Shown here: in pieces, positions 33,313 to 41,365 of the stretch
How positions within the stretch are numbered: the first letter of the stretch is position 1
Layout of the letters: each line of letters opens with the position of its first letter
Assembly: GCF_001687105.1 (NCBI RefSeq)
Contig: NZ_CP014595.1
Location: 1,178,001-1,242,000 of the forward strand
From: Salipiger sp. CCB-MM3
GTDB lineage: Bacteria; Pseudomonadota; Alphaproteobacteria; Rhodobacterales; Rhodobacteraceae
Length of the DNA stretch: 64,000 nt
Direction: 5' to 3'
Translations under genes and position numbers: made by a program
Notes under the pieces: model-generated
What the model was told of the DNA's origin: nothing
Databases searched by the model: none
Seen by the model: the letters and a program-made list of their open reading frames with translations, nothing else

Positions 33313-34188
33313 TCACGAAGGCTTGCGCAGGGTCAGGGTCACCCATTCGCCGATCTCGTCGCGGCACACCAGATCGACGCCCGCAGCGGCATAGGCTGCG
33401 ATCACCTCGTCGGCCTGACGGATCAGGATGCCCGAGAGGATCGCACGCCCGCCCGGTGCCAGATGCGCCGACATATCGGGCGCCAAATCGATCAGCGGCT
33501 GCTTGAGGATATTGGCGAACACCAGATCATAGGGCGCGCGCGCGGCAAGCTCGGGGTGGCCGAAACCGGCGGCTTCGACGCAGATCACCTTGCCAGTGAG
33601 GTCGTTGGCGCGCACGTTGGCCTCGGCCACTTCCACCGCGACCTCGTCGATGTCCGACACGATCACCGGGTTCGGCCAGATGCGCGCGGCGGCCATGCCC
33701 AGAACGGCGGTGCCGCAGCCGATATCCGCCACATTCTGGCCAACCATACCCTCGTTCGACAGCCGGTCGAGCGCGCGCAGGCAGCCCAGCGTGGTGCCGT
33801 GGTGGCCGGTGCCAAAGGCCATGGCGGCCTCGATCAGCAGCGGCTCGGCGCCTTCGGGGATCTTGTCGGCGTCATGCGAGCCGTAGACAAAGAAGCGCCC
33901 GGCCTCGACCGGGGTCAGCTCACGGCGCACCTTGTCGACCCAATCCTGATCGGGCACTTCCGACACCACGAAGGGCGCCGCGCCATAGGCCGCCGACAGC
34001 AGCGCCAGTTCGACATCGCTCGGCGGCTCGAGGAAATAGCCGCCCACTTCCCATGTGCCACTGCCGTCTTCGATCTCGAAAACGCCAACGCCCGTGGGTT
34101 CGGGTTCAAGATCTTCGATGGCCTCGCCCAGGGCCTCGGCAGCGGTCTTGTCGCTCAGCTTGGTGAAGGCGGTCCAGGTCTTGGCCAT
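33313..34188 (-). CDS. prmA: Ribosomal protein L11 methyltransferase
   Basis: 291 residues from ATG 34188, with GGAGAG upstream. The substrate-recognition N-terminal domain is followed by the SAM-binding domain: MAFGTGHHGTT, then VADIGCGTAVLGMAA (motif I) and DLVFANILKQPLID (motif IV, NIL is the PrmA hallmark). It trimethylates ribosomal protein L11. A terminator follows at once. The MFS gene upstream on the same strand ends 94 bp before it. Confidence 0.95.
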   Translation of the reverse strand: MAKTWTAFTKLSDKTAAEALGEAIEDLEPEPTGVGVFEIEDGSGTWEVGGYFLEPPSDVELALLSAAYGAAPFVVSEVPDQDWVDKVRRELTPVEAGRFFVYGSHDADKIPEGAEPLLIEAAMAFGTGHHGTTLGCLRALDRLSNEGMVGQNVADIGCGTAVLGMAAARIWPNPVIVSDIDEVAVEVAEANVRANDLTGKVICVEAAGFGHPELAARAPYDLVFANILKQPLIDLAPDMSAHLAPGGRAILSGILIRQADEVIAAYAAAGVDLVCRDEIGEWVTLTLRKPS

Positions 34189-34282
34189 GTGATGCTCTCC
34201 GTTCAGGGTTGGCCTGCCCGATAGCGCGTTTGCCGCTGCAGCGCCAGCCTTGCCGTGCAGGGCCGGCGGGCGCTTTGGCAGC

Positions 34283-35518
34283 TCACTCGGCGGGCTGCGG
34301 CGGCAGGCGCGGGGCAAAGATCGTCTCGTAGCCCGGGCTCGGATGGCGCGGGATCATCAGCGCCAGCGACAGCGACACAAGCGCCATGCCCGCCGCCAGC
34401 CCGAACACCGCCCCCGGCGAGATCATCCAAAGATATCCCAGCGCGAAGGGCAGGAAGACCGCCGCGATGTGGTTGATGGTGAAGGCCACGGCGGCGGTGG
34501 GCGCGATGTCTCCGGGATCGGCGATCTTCTGGAAATAGGTCTTCAGCGCCAGCGCGAGCGCAAAGAAGATATGGTCGATCACATAGAGCACCGAGGCCAG
34601 CACCACGCCCCAGTGGAACCAGTAGAGCCCGCCATAGGCCAGAAACACCAGCACCAGCCCGGCGTATTCAAACAGCAGCACCCGCCGCTCGCCAAAGCGG
34701 TGCACGGCTTTGCCCAGCATCGGTGCCAGCGCCATATTGGCGCAAAGGTTGATCAGGTAAAGCGCCGTCACCTCATGCACGGCAAAGCCAAAGCGCTCGA
34801 CCATCATGAACCCCGCGAAGACCACGAAGATCTGCCGCCGCGCGCCCGACATGAACTGCAGCGCGTAATAAAGCCAGTAGCGGCGGCGCAGGACGAAGGA
34901 TTTGCGCTGCGGGTTCGGACTTTCGAACTGCGGAAAGGCCAGCGCGCAATAAAGGGTGATCACCAGCGTCAGCCCGCCCGAGACCATGTAGACGAAATTG
35001 TACGAAAGATCGAAGGCTTCCCACGTCATGACGATGGCCACATAGGCGATCAGCGTCGCCCCCGAGGCCGCGGCCAGCAGCCAGCCCAGCATCTGCGGCG
35101 CGCGATCCTTCGGCAGCCATTGCAGCTGCAGCGACTGGTTGACCGTCTCGTAGTAGTGAAAGCCGATGGAACTCAGCAGCGTGACGATCAGCAGGCCGCC
35201 CATGCTGGGGAACCACGCCGTCACCGCCGTCGCCACGCCCAGCAGCGTCAAAGCCAGCAGCGCCAGAACCTGCTCGCGCATTAGCAGCAGCACGAGGATC
35301 ACCCCAATGGCGAGGAACCCCGGAATTTCGCGCACCGTGTGCAGCCAGCCGATGTCGGAGCCATCGAACTGCGCCGCCTCGATGACGAAATTGTTCAGCA
35401 GCGCCGACCAAGTGGCAAAGCTGAGCGGCATGGCAATCGCCATGAGGAAAAGCAGCGTCACCGGGCGCCGCCAGAGCGGCAACTCCCGGGCCTGCCCCAA
35501 GGGCACGATACGGGTCAT
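34283..35518 (-). CDS. MFS transporter
   Basis: 411 residues from ATG 35518; a 14-codon upstream extension is possible but has no hydrophobic start. About 12 membrane helices. There is no clear substrate signature; the loop after helix 2 is not the textbook GxxxDRxGRR, and a MMVERFGF and VHRFGERRVLLFEYAG pair mark the second half. Substrate unknown. It lies between the cupin gene (same strand, 54 bp upstream) and prmA, so a cupin-MFS operon is possible. Confidence 0.82.
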   Translation of the reverse strand: MTRIVPLGQARELPLWRRPVTLLFLMAIAMPLSFATWSALLNNFVIEAAQFDGSDIGWLHTVREIPGFLAIGVILVLLLMREQVLALLALTLLGVATAVTAWFPSMGGLLIVTLLSSIGFHYYETVNQSLQLQWLPKDRAPQMLGWLLAAASGATLIAYVAIVMTWEAFDLSYNFVYMVSGGLTLVITLYCALAFPQFESPNPQRKSFVLRRRYWLYYALQFMSGARRQIFVVFAGFMMVERFGFAVHEVTALYLINLCANMALAPMLGKAVHRFGERRVLLFEYAGLVLVFLAYGGLYWFHWGVVLASVLYVIDHIFFALALALKTYFQKIADPGDIAPTAAVAFTINHIAAVFLPFALGYLWMISPGAVFGLAAGMALVSLSLALMIPRHPSPGYETIFAPRLPPQPAE

Positions 35519-35572
35519 GACCCTGCGATAAGCACTTTCCCGCAGCTTGGCGAGAGGCAACCGGCCCGCCCG

Positions 35573-35998
35573 TCAGCTTTCCGAGAAGCGGTACTCAACC
35601 TCCGAGAAGCGATCGCGCGGGAAGACATAGAGAAAGCGCAGCCCCTCGGCCCCAGCCACGGTGCCATGCTCGGCGTCCGCCGGGATGAAAAGCGCCACAT
35701 TCGGGCCGATCTCATGGGCAGTGCCGTCGATGGTGACGATGCCCGAGCCGGCAAGGCCGAAATACATCTCGGCCGGCCCATGACGATGAGGCTTCAGCGT
35801 GCCAAGCGCGCCAAACTCGGCGATGCCCATGACCATTCCCGCGGTGGCGGTGCGATCCGCACAGAAGAGCGTGCGCCAGCGGACCGTCCCGAAGGCGGGA
35901 TCCTCGCCGCCCTCAAGCGGCGCGTGGTCGGCGTTGGCGACAACCGGAATGCCCGAGAGGGCGGCGGTGACGAGCATATCTTGCAGAACGGTGGTCAT
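35573..35998 (-). CDS. Cupin-domain protein
   Basis: 141 residues from ATG 35998. A single cupin barrel with metal ligands: HRHGPAEMYFGLAGSG (H-x-H-x3-E-x-Y, then G) and a second His in FIPADAEHG. This motif is also found in the cupin DMSP lyases (DddK/W/L/Q), but many small cupins share it, so a lyase activity is only a possibility. No signal peptide. It is divergent from the YeeE/YedE gene, with an FNR-like box between them. Confidence 0.75.
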   Translation of the reverse strand: MTTVLQDMLVTAALSGIPVVANADHAPLEGGEDPAFGTVRWRTLFCADRTATAGMVMGIAEFGALGTLKPHRHGPAEMYFGLAGSGIVTIDGTAHEIGPNVALFIPADAEHGTVAGAEGLRFLYVFPRDRFSEVEYRFSES

Positions 35999-36098
35999 GT
36001 CGGACACTCCGCAAAGGGGCACATGCGCGACCCTCCGCCAAGCGCGCGCGGGCGTCGCGCCAGAAAGCGACCGTGATGTCGCAGCCAGACAGCGCGCG

Positions 36099-36112
36099 GT
36101 GATCTGGATCAA
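36099..36112. promoter_or_regulatory. FNR/FnrL-like box between cupin and YeeE/YedE genes
   Basis: GTGAT-CTGG-ATCAA, nine of ten matches to TTGAT-N4-ATCAA. It lies 54 bp before the YeeE/YedE start and 100 bp before the cupin start. FnrL is the oxygen-sensing regulator of Rhodobacteraceae that uses this sequence. Confidence 0.5.
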
Positions 36113-36166
36113 GGCGATCACATTCCACGCATGCGATTTGATGGCACCCCGAGGAGGAGGACAGCC

Positions 36167-37228
36167 ATGGAACTCGTCGCACTGGTCGATGTGATCGGCG
36201 AAGGCCCGACCGCCGCGCTCTTCGGCCTGATCACCGGCACGGTCTTTGGCATCGCCGCGCAGCGCTCGCGCTTTTGCCTGCGCGCGGCGGTGGTCGAATT
36301 TGCCCGCGGCAGCATGGGCGACAAGCTGGCCGTCTGGCTGCTGACCTTCTCGACCGCGCTGGTCTGGGTGCAGGGCGCGCAGCTTTTGGGCCTGTTCGAT
36401 GCCGCCAATGCGCGCATGATGGCGGTGCCTGGTAGCTGGTCGGGAGCGATCATCGGCGGGCTGATGTTCGGCGCGGGCATGGTGCTGGCCAACGGCTGCT
36501 CGGGGCGGCTCTTGGTGCTCGCTGCGACGGGCAACCTGCGTTCGGTGATCTCGGGGCTGATCTTCGCGGTGGTGGCGCAGATGTCGCTCTCGGGGCTCCT
36601 GTCGCCGTGGCGCGACCGGCTCGCCGCGCTATGGATCACCGAGGGCGGGCGCAATATGAACCTGCTGTCGGCGCTGCATCTGCCGCGCGCCTCGGGGCTG
36701 ATCCTCGGCCTCGCCATCGCGCTTCTGGCGCTGGAACTGGCGCGGCGCAACCGCATCGGCCTGCCGCGTCTGGTCTTTGCCTCCGGCGTCGGCTTTGCCG
36801 TGGCGCTGGGGTGGGTGCTGACCTTCGCGCTGTCGAATGTCGCCTTCGAGCCCGTGCAGGTGGAAAGCGCCACTTTCACCGGCCCCTCGGCGCATACGCT
36901 GATGGTCTTTCTCGAGCGTCCGGCAGTGGTGGATTTCGACATCGGGCTGATTGCCGGGGTCTTTGCGGGCGCATTGATCGCCGCCGCTTGGGGGCGGGAG
37001 TTGAAGCTTCAGGGCTTCGAAGGCCCCACCCCGCTGCGCAACGCGATGATCGGCGCGGCGCTGATGGGCTTTGGCGGGATGCTGGCGGGCGGCTGCGCCA
37101 TCGGCGCGGGGGTCACCGGCGGCTCGATCTTCGCCGGGACCGCGTGGCTTGCGCTGTTTTGCATGTGGATCGGCGGCATGACCACCGAGATGCTGATGGG
37201 CGGGCGGCGCGCCAGCGCACCCGCCTGA
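36167..37228 (+). CDS. YeeE/YedE family sulfur (thiosulfate-type) transporter
   Basis: 353 residues, about 9-10 membrane helices. Two repeats of the DUF395 fold carry the conserved cysteines: an early QRSRFCLRAA, then MVLANGCSGR in the middle and GGMLAGGCAIGAG near the end. In the thiosulfate transporter YeeE these cysteines pass the substrate through the membrane. The strong GAGGAGGAGG ribosome-binding site lies 6-15 bases upstream. No TusA-like partner follows. The FNR-like box upstream suggests control by oxygen. The exact substrate (thiosulfate, sulfide or selenium species) is open. Confidence 0.88.
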   Translation: MELVALVDVIGEGPTAALFGLITGTVFGIAAQRSRFCLRAAVVEFARGSMGDKLAVWLLTFSTALVWVQGAQLLGLFDAANARMMAVPGSWSGAIIGGLMFGAGMVLANGCSGRLLVLAATGNLRSVISGLIFAVVAQMSLSGLLSPWRDRLAALWITEGGRNMNLLSALHLPRASGLILGLAIALLALELARRNRIGLPRLVFASGVGFAVALGWVLTFALSNVAFEPVQVESATFTGPSAHTLMVFLERPAVVDFDIGLIAGVFAGALIAAAWGRELKLQGFEGPTPLRNAMIGAALMGFGGMLAGGCAIGAGVTGGSIFAGTAWLALFCMWIGGMTTEMLMGGRRASAPA

Positions 37229-37236
37229 AGCTCAGC

Positions 37237-38127
37237 TCAGACCCATTTCGCCAGTGGCGGCAGGCTCATCAGCACCGCGTCGGGATCATGGCCGGTGGCG
37301 AGGCCGAACTTGGTGCCCCGGTCGTAAACGAGGTTGTATTCGGCATATAGCCCGCGATGCACGAGCTGCGCGTCTTTTTCCGCCTCACCGAATTCCATGC
37401 CCCGGCGCTTCTCCACCAGCGGCAGATAGGCGGGCAGGAACGCCCGACCAATGTCCTGCGTGAGGGCGAAATCCGCCTCCCAGTCGCCAGTGTTGCGGTC
37501 GTCCATGAAGATGCCGCCGACGCCCCGCGCGCGCTTGCGGTGCGGGATGTAAAAATACTCGTCCGCCCAAGCCTTCAGCTCGGGGTAAAGCGTCTCGCCA
37601 TGCGGATCGAGATGCTCTTTCTGGGTGGCATGGAAATGCGCCGTGTCCTCGTCATACTCGAGGCAGGGGTTGAGGTCCGAGCCGCCGCCGAACCACCACG
37701 CGCCGGGGGTCCAGAACATGCGGGTGTTCATATGGACCGCGGGCGCATGCGGGTTCTGCATATGTGCAACAAGGCTGATCCCCGAGGCCCAGAAGCGCGG
37801 GTCGGTCTCGATACCGGGCACGCCGCGCGCCGCCATGGATTTCTGCGCCGCCTCGCCCAGCGTGCCGTAGACCGTCGAGACGTTGACCCCGACCTTCTCG
37901 AACACCCGGCCCCCGCGCATCACGCTCATCAGCCCGCCGCCCGCGTCGCTGCCATCTTCGGCGGTGCGGGTGGTCGGCGTCACGGTGAAGCGGCCCGCCG
38001 CGTGATCCGAAAGCGGCCCCGAACCATGGCTGTCCTCCAGCCCCTCGAAAGCACCCACGATCTCGTCGCGCAGCGCGCGGAACCAATGCGAGGCGCGTGT
38101 TTTGCGCTCGTCGAACACGTCGGTCAT
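37237..38127 (-). CDS. hemF: Oxygen-dependent coproporphyrinogen III oxidase
   Basis: 296 residues. HemF marks are dense: GGGLMSVMRGGRVFEKVGVN, the metal-site HMNTRMFWTPGAWWFGGGSD and LNPCLEYDEDTAHFHATQKE, RGVGGIFMDDRNTGDWEADF and the C-terminal EYNLVYDRGTKFGL. It turns coproporphyrinogen III into protoporphyrinogen IX using O2, in haem (and, in phototrophs, chlorophyll) synthesis. It ends 8 bp from the convergent YeeE/YedE stop. The SDR gene lies 19 bp downstream of its start on the same strand and may be co-transcribed. Confidence 0.96.
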   Translation of the reverse strand: MTDVFDERKTRASHWFRALRDEIVGAFEGLEDSHGSGPLSDHAAGRFTVTPTTRTAEDGSDAGGGLMSVMRGGRVFEKVGVNVSTVYGTLGEAAQKSMAARGVPGIETDPRFWASGISLVAHMQNPHAPAVHMNTRMFWTPGAWWFGGGSDLNPCLEYDEDTAHFHATQKEHLDPHGETLYPELKAWADEYFYIPHRKRARGVGGIFMDDRNTGDWEADFALTQDIGRAFLPAYLPLVEKRRGMEFGEAEKDAQLVHRGLYAEYNLVYDRGTKFGLATGHDPDAVLMSLPPLAKWV

Positions 38128-38146
38128 GTCGTCCCCCCTGCCCGGC

Positions 38147-38950
38147 TCAGTGCATCGGCGCGCCGACCGGGTCGATCAGCGTACGGCCACCGTCGACCGT
38201 CATGATCTGGCCGGTCATAAAGCCCGAGGCCTCGGACGCAAGGAACTGCACCGCTTCGCAGACCTCGCCCGGCCCGGCGATGCGGCCTGCGGGCGTGTGC
38301 TTTTCGATCTCTTCGCGGTAGCCGGGATGCTCCTTGAGGATGTTCTTCAGGCTCGAAGACATCAGCGAGCCGAAAGCCACCGAGTTCACCCGGATGCGCT
38401 GCTCGGCCAGCGAGACCGCCATCGAGCGGGTCAGCTGATCGAGCGCGGCGACCGACACCGAATAGCCCAGCAGATGCGGGTTGGTGCGGCAGGCGGCGAT
38501 CGACGAGATATTGACGATCGTCCCGGCGCAGCGCTCTTCCTCGTTGCCCTCCGCTTGTTTGATCATCCGCTTAGCGACGATCTGGCTGAGGCGCATGGCG
38601 GGCACGAGGTTCTGCCCCAGCATGGTCTCGAGCGATGCATCTTCGCAGTCGAGCACATTGGTGGGCAGGATCTGCCGCGCGCCGTTCACCAGAATATCCA
38701 CCCGGTCATAGGCGTCGAGCGTCGCCGACAGCAGGTTGGCCAGCGTCAGCTTTTCGCGCAGATCACCGGCGAAGTAGCGCATGGTGCTGTCTTCTTCGGA
38801 CTTGCCGCATTCCTTGGCCAGACGGCCCTCGTCCATGTCGGCGAACATGACGTTGGCGCCGCGCGCCGCGAAGTGCCGCGCGATTGCGAGGCCCACGCCA
38901 TTGGCGGCACCGGTAACGATGGCAGTCTTGCCTTCGATGGAAAAACTCAT
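38147..38950 (-). CDS. Short-chain dehydrogenase-like protein without the active-site lysine
   Basis: 267 residues, classical SDR length. The cofactor motif TGAANGVG is at 13-20 and the catalytic Ser region NISSIAA near 148-153. The catalytic YxxxK is changed: residues 163-167 are YSVSV, so the Tyr is there and the essential Lys is Val. The NNAG motif is also altered (LVNGARQ). The rest of the fold (MTVDGGRTLID at the end) is well kept, so it is not decaying. It may bind NAD(P) without being a normal dehydrogenase. Located just upstream of hemF on the same strand. Confidence 0.85.
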   Translation of the reverse strand: MSFSIEGKTAIVTGAANGVGLAIARHFAARGANVMFADMDEGRLAKECGKSEEDSTMRYFAGDLREKLTLANLLSATLDAYDRVDILVNGARQILPTNVLDCEDASLETMLGQNLVPAMRLSQIVAKRMIKQAEGNEEERCAGTIVNISSIAACRTNPHLLGYSVSVAALDQLTRSMAVSLAEQRIRVNSVAFGSLMSSSLKNILKEHPGYREEIEKHTPAGRIAGPGEVCEAVQFLASEASGFMTGQIMTVDGGRTLIDPVGAPMH

Positions 38951-38987
38951 GGGAATCCCTTGGATGTTTGCGCCACGCTAGCCGCGA

Positions 38988-39968
38988 TCAGCGCCCCGGG
39001 CGAGAGGCATGTAGAATCTTGAACCGCGCATCCCCGGCGATTTCGTCGGAATTGCGGAAGCGTTCGGCAAGGCGGGTCTCATAGGGCAGATGCCGGTTGG
39101 CCACCAGCCACAGCTGCCCCGAAGGTTTCAGCATCCGCGCCGCCGCGTCGATGAACGCCTGCCCCAGCGAGGGCTCGGCCTTGCGCCGGTTGGTATGGAA
39201 CGGCGGGTTCATCACGACCGCATCCAGCAGCGCGGGCGGCGTCCAGTTCAGCGCGTCGGCCCAGTGGAACTGCGCGCGCGGGTCGGTGACATTGCGGCGC
39301 GCGCAATCGAGCGCGACCAGGTCGGCCTCGACCAGATGCAGCGTGCCGATCTTTTCGCGCGTGAGGATGCCGTTCGCCAGCCCGCCCCAGCCCGCGCCCA
39401 GATCGGCGACATTGGTGCCCAGCTTCTGCGGCAGCGCGGCCAGCAGCGCCTCGCTCGCCGGGTCCGGCCCATCGGCCGAGAACACGCCCGGCGCCGTCCA
39501 TTGGCCGCCCTCAAGCTGCGCCGGACCGCGCGCCCAATCGGCGAGCGCGTCGGTGGCGGCGAACCAGAAGCTCTTGCCATGCGCCTTCGAGACCTGACCG
39601 GTCACCTCGGTGCGCTTGCGGACAGCCTTCAGCGCGGTGTCGATGCCGTCGATCTTCTGGCCGTCGACAACCACCAGACCACCCTTGGCGGCGGCACAGG
39701 CCTCGGCGATCCACGTCTCGGCGCGGTCGCGGGCGCGCGGCAGAAAGACGATGGCGGCGGCGAACTCTCCCTCGGGCGCGGTGGCGACATCCCAGCCACG
39801 GCGCTCCCAAGCGGCGAAATCGGGGGCAGAGCGTTGCACAACCGTGCAGCGCTCACGCGGCAGGGCGCTGGCGTCGAAATCGCCGGGCGCGCCGAGCAGC
39901 AGGATGCGCCCTTCGGAGGGCAGGTCAAGACCTCCCTCAAGCGCGAAACTCAATCGGGTATCAGACAT
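38988..39968 (-). CDS. rsmC: RsmC/RlmG-type class I SAM-dependent rRNA methyltransferase
   Basis: 326 residues with the two-domain RsmC layout: an inactive N-terminal Rossmann-like half, then the active one with VADLGAGWGGLANGI (SAM motif I), LVEADLVALDCARRN and the catalytic NPPFH in VVMNPPFHTNRRK. RsmC methylates N2 of G1207 in 16S rRNA; RlmG acts on 23S rRNA and looks similar, so the target is probable rather than certain. It is followed by the SDR and hemF on the same strand, 37 bp away. Confidence 0.85.
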   Translation of the reverse strand: MSDTRLSFALEGGLDLPSEGRILLLGAPGDFDASALPRERCTVVQRSAPDFAAWERRGWDVATAPEGEFAAAIVFLPRARDRAETWIAEACAAAKGGLVVVDGQKIDGIDTALKAVRKRTEVTGQVSKAHGKSFWFAATDALADWARGPAQLEGGQWTAPGVFSADGPDPASEALLAALPQKLGTNVADLGAGWGGLANGILTREKIGTLHLVEADLVALDCARRNVTDPRAQFHWADALNWTPPALLDAVVMNPPFHTNRRKAEPSLGQAFIDAAARMLKPSGQLWLVANRHLPYETRLAERFRNSDEIAGDARFKILHASRPGR

Positions 39969-39992
39969 GGTCGAGCCGCCGGATCGGGCGGA

Positions 39993-40319
39993 TCACTCCT
40001 TTTCCATGGTGCATTGCAGCGGATGCTGGTGGCGCCGGGCGAAATCCATCACCTGACCCACTTTGGTCTCGGCGATCTCGTGGCTGAACACGCCAACGAC
40101 GGCGACGCCCTTTTTATGGACGGTCAGCATCACTTCGAACGCCTGCGCGTGAGTCATGCCGAAGAACCGCTCGAGCACATGCACGACGAATTCCATCGGC
40201 GTGTAGTCGTCGTTCAGCAGCAGCACCTTATAGAGCGGCGGGCGTTTGGTTTTCGGCTTGGTTTCGAGCACGACATCTGCGCCGCCCTCACCATCGCGAG
40301 GGTCGTTCGGGTCGGTCAT
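39993..40319 (-). CDS. clpS: ATP-dependent Clp protease adaptor ClpS
   Basis: 108 residues from ATG 40319 ([10 protein letters not shown]); an ATG 11 codons upstream is the alternative, and neither has a good ribosome-binding site. The core is very well conserved: [20 protein letters not shown], the His of the N-degron pocket in MLTVHKKG, and [11 protein letters not shown]. ClpS hands proteins with destabilising N-terminal residues to ClpAP. No clpA is next to it here; rsmC follows 24 bp downstream. Confidence 0.94.
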   Translation of the reverse strand: MTDPNDPRDGEGGADVVLETKPKTKRPPLYKVLLLNDDYTPMEFVVHVLERFFGMTHAQAFEVMLTVHKKGVAVVGVFSHEIAETKVGQVMDFARRHQHPLQCTMEKE

Positions 40320-40381
40320 GCGGGTTTTATGGGCCGTGACGGATTGGATCATCTCAAGGACGCTTTTGCTTTGCGTGTGCT

Positions 40382-40410
40382 TTGCGGTTCCGGCTTTGAA
40401 GGGTCTATAT
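40382..40410 (+). promoter_or_regulatory. Sigma-70-like promoter of the HAD hydrolase gene
   Basis: TTGCGG, 17 bases, CTATAT (within CTATATAAAT), 50 bp before the start codon. Confidence 0.5.
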
Positions 40411-40460
40411 AAATCCAAGCAGCCCCGGAGGAAAGACCCGCGGCCCCAAGAGGCGTCATT

Positions 40461-41159
40461 ATGGACAGGAAACTGCAAACAATCGCGTTCGATGCCGACG
40501 ATACGCTCTGGCACAACGAACGCTTCTTCAATCTCACGCAGGAGCGATTCGCCGATCTTCTGGCCGATCACGTGGCGCGAGACCACCTCGACGCGCGGCT
40601 GCTGGAGGCCGAAAAGCGCAACATCGGCCACTATGGCTTTGGCGTGAAGGGCTTCGTTCTGTCGATGATCGAGACCGCGGTGGAAGTGACCGAGGGCCGC
40701 GTGCCCGGCACGGTCATCGGGCAGATCCTCTCGTACGGGCAGGACATGCTGGCCCATCCGATCGAGCTGCTGCCGCATGCACAGGACGCGGTCGAGGCGC
40801 TGGCCCCCGATCACCACCTCGTGCTGATCACCAAGGGCGATCTGCTGCATCAGGAGCGCAAGTTGGCGCAATCAGGCTTGGGCGAGATGTTCGACCGGGT
40901 CGAGATCGTCTCGGACAAGCAGCCGCAGACCTACGCCCGCATCTTCGCCGCCTGCCCCGGCGGCCCAGAGGCCGCGATGATGGTGGGCAATTCGCTCAAA
41001 TCCGATGTGAACCCGGCGATCCGCGCGGGCAGCTGGGGTGTCTTCGTGCCGCAGGATCTGGCGTGGAGCCTCGAGCATGACGACCGCCTCGACCACCCAA
41101 GATTTCGAGAGATTCCCCATTTGGGCGCGCTGGCACAATTGGTCCACGCGATTGGCTGA
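40461..41159 (+). CDS. HAD-superfamily phosphatase
   Basis: 232 residues. HAD motif I is [12 protein letters not shown] (the two aspartates in place), motif II LITKGD, motif III Lys in the VSDKQP region and motif [14 protein letters not shown]. The cap domain between motifs I and II is helical (C1 type). Such enzymes dephosphorylate small metabolites; the substrate is unknown. GAGG lies 8 bases before the ATG. It is divergent from clpS. Confidence 0.86.
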   Translation: MDRKLQTIAFDADDTLWHNERFFNLTQERFADLLADHVARDHLDARLLEAEKRNIGHYGFGVKGFVLSMIETAVEVTEGRVPGTVIGQILSYGQDMLAHPIELLPHAQDAVEALAPDHHLVLITKGDLLHQERKLAQSGLGEMFDRVEIVSDKQPQTYARIFAACPGGPEAAMMVGNSLKSDVNPAIRAGSWGVFVPQDLAWSLEHDDRLDHPRFREIPHLGALAQLVHAIG

Positions 41160-41365
41160 ATAAGTTTGCACAATTTTGCCTTAATCGCCTCTCTAGCGGC
41201 CAACTGCCTGATAGAACGCAATATATGGGAAATCACATTCAGGAAAATTGCGGAAAATCAAGGCACTGCAGGCTTTATTTTTTAAGCATCCCGTGCTAGC
41301 GTTTCCCCAAACTAGAACAGTTGGCCACCGGAAAACCGGGGCGAGAGGCAGAAGAGGCGAGTATC

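Noticed and set aside
35573..35998. Cupin gene called outright as a DMSP lyase
   Set aside because: The H-x-H-x3-E-x-Y motif is shared by many unrelated cupins, and no DMSP-related gene is nearby; kept only as a possibility.
40391..40410. TTTGAAG and CTATAT before the HAD gene, as a heat-shock sigma-32 promoter
   Set aside because: The two parts are 3 bases apart, against 13-15 needed; a sigma-70 reading with TTGCGG at 17 bases fits better.
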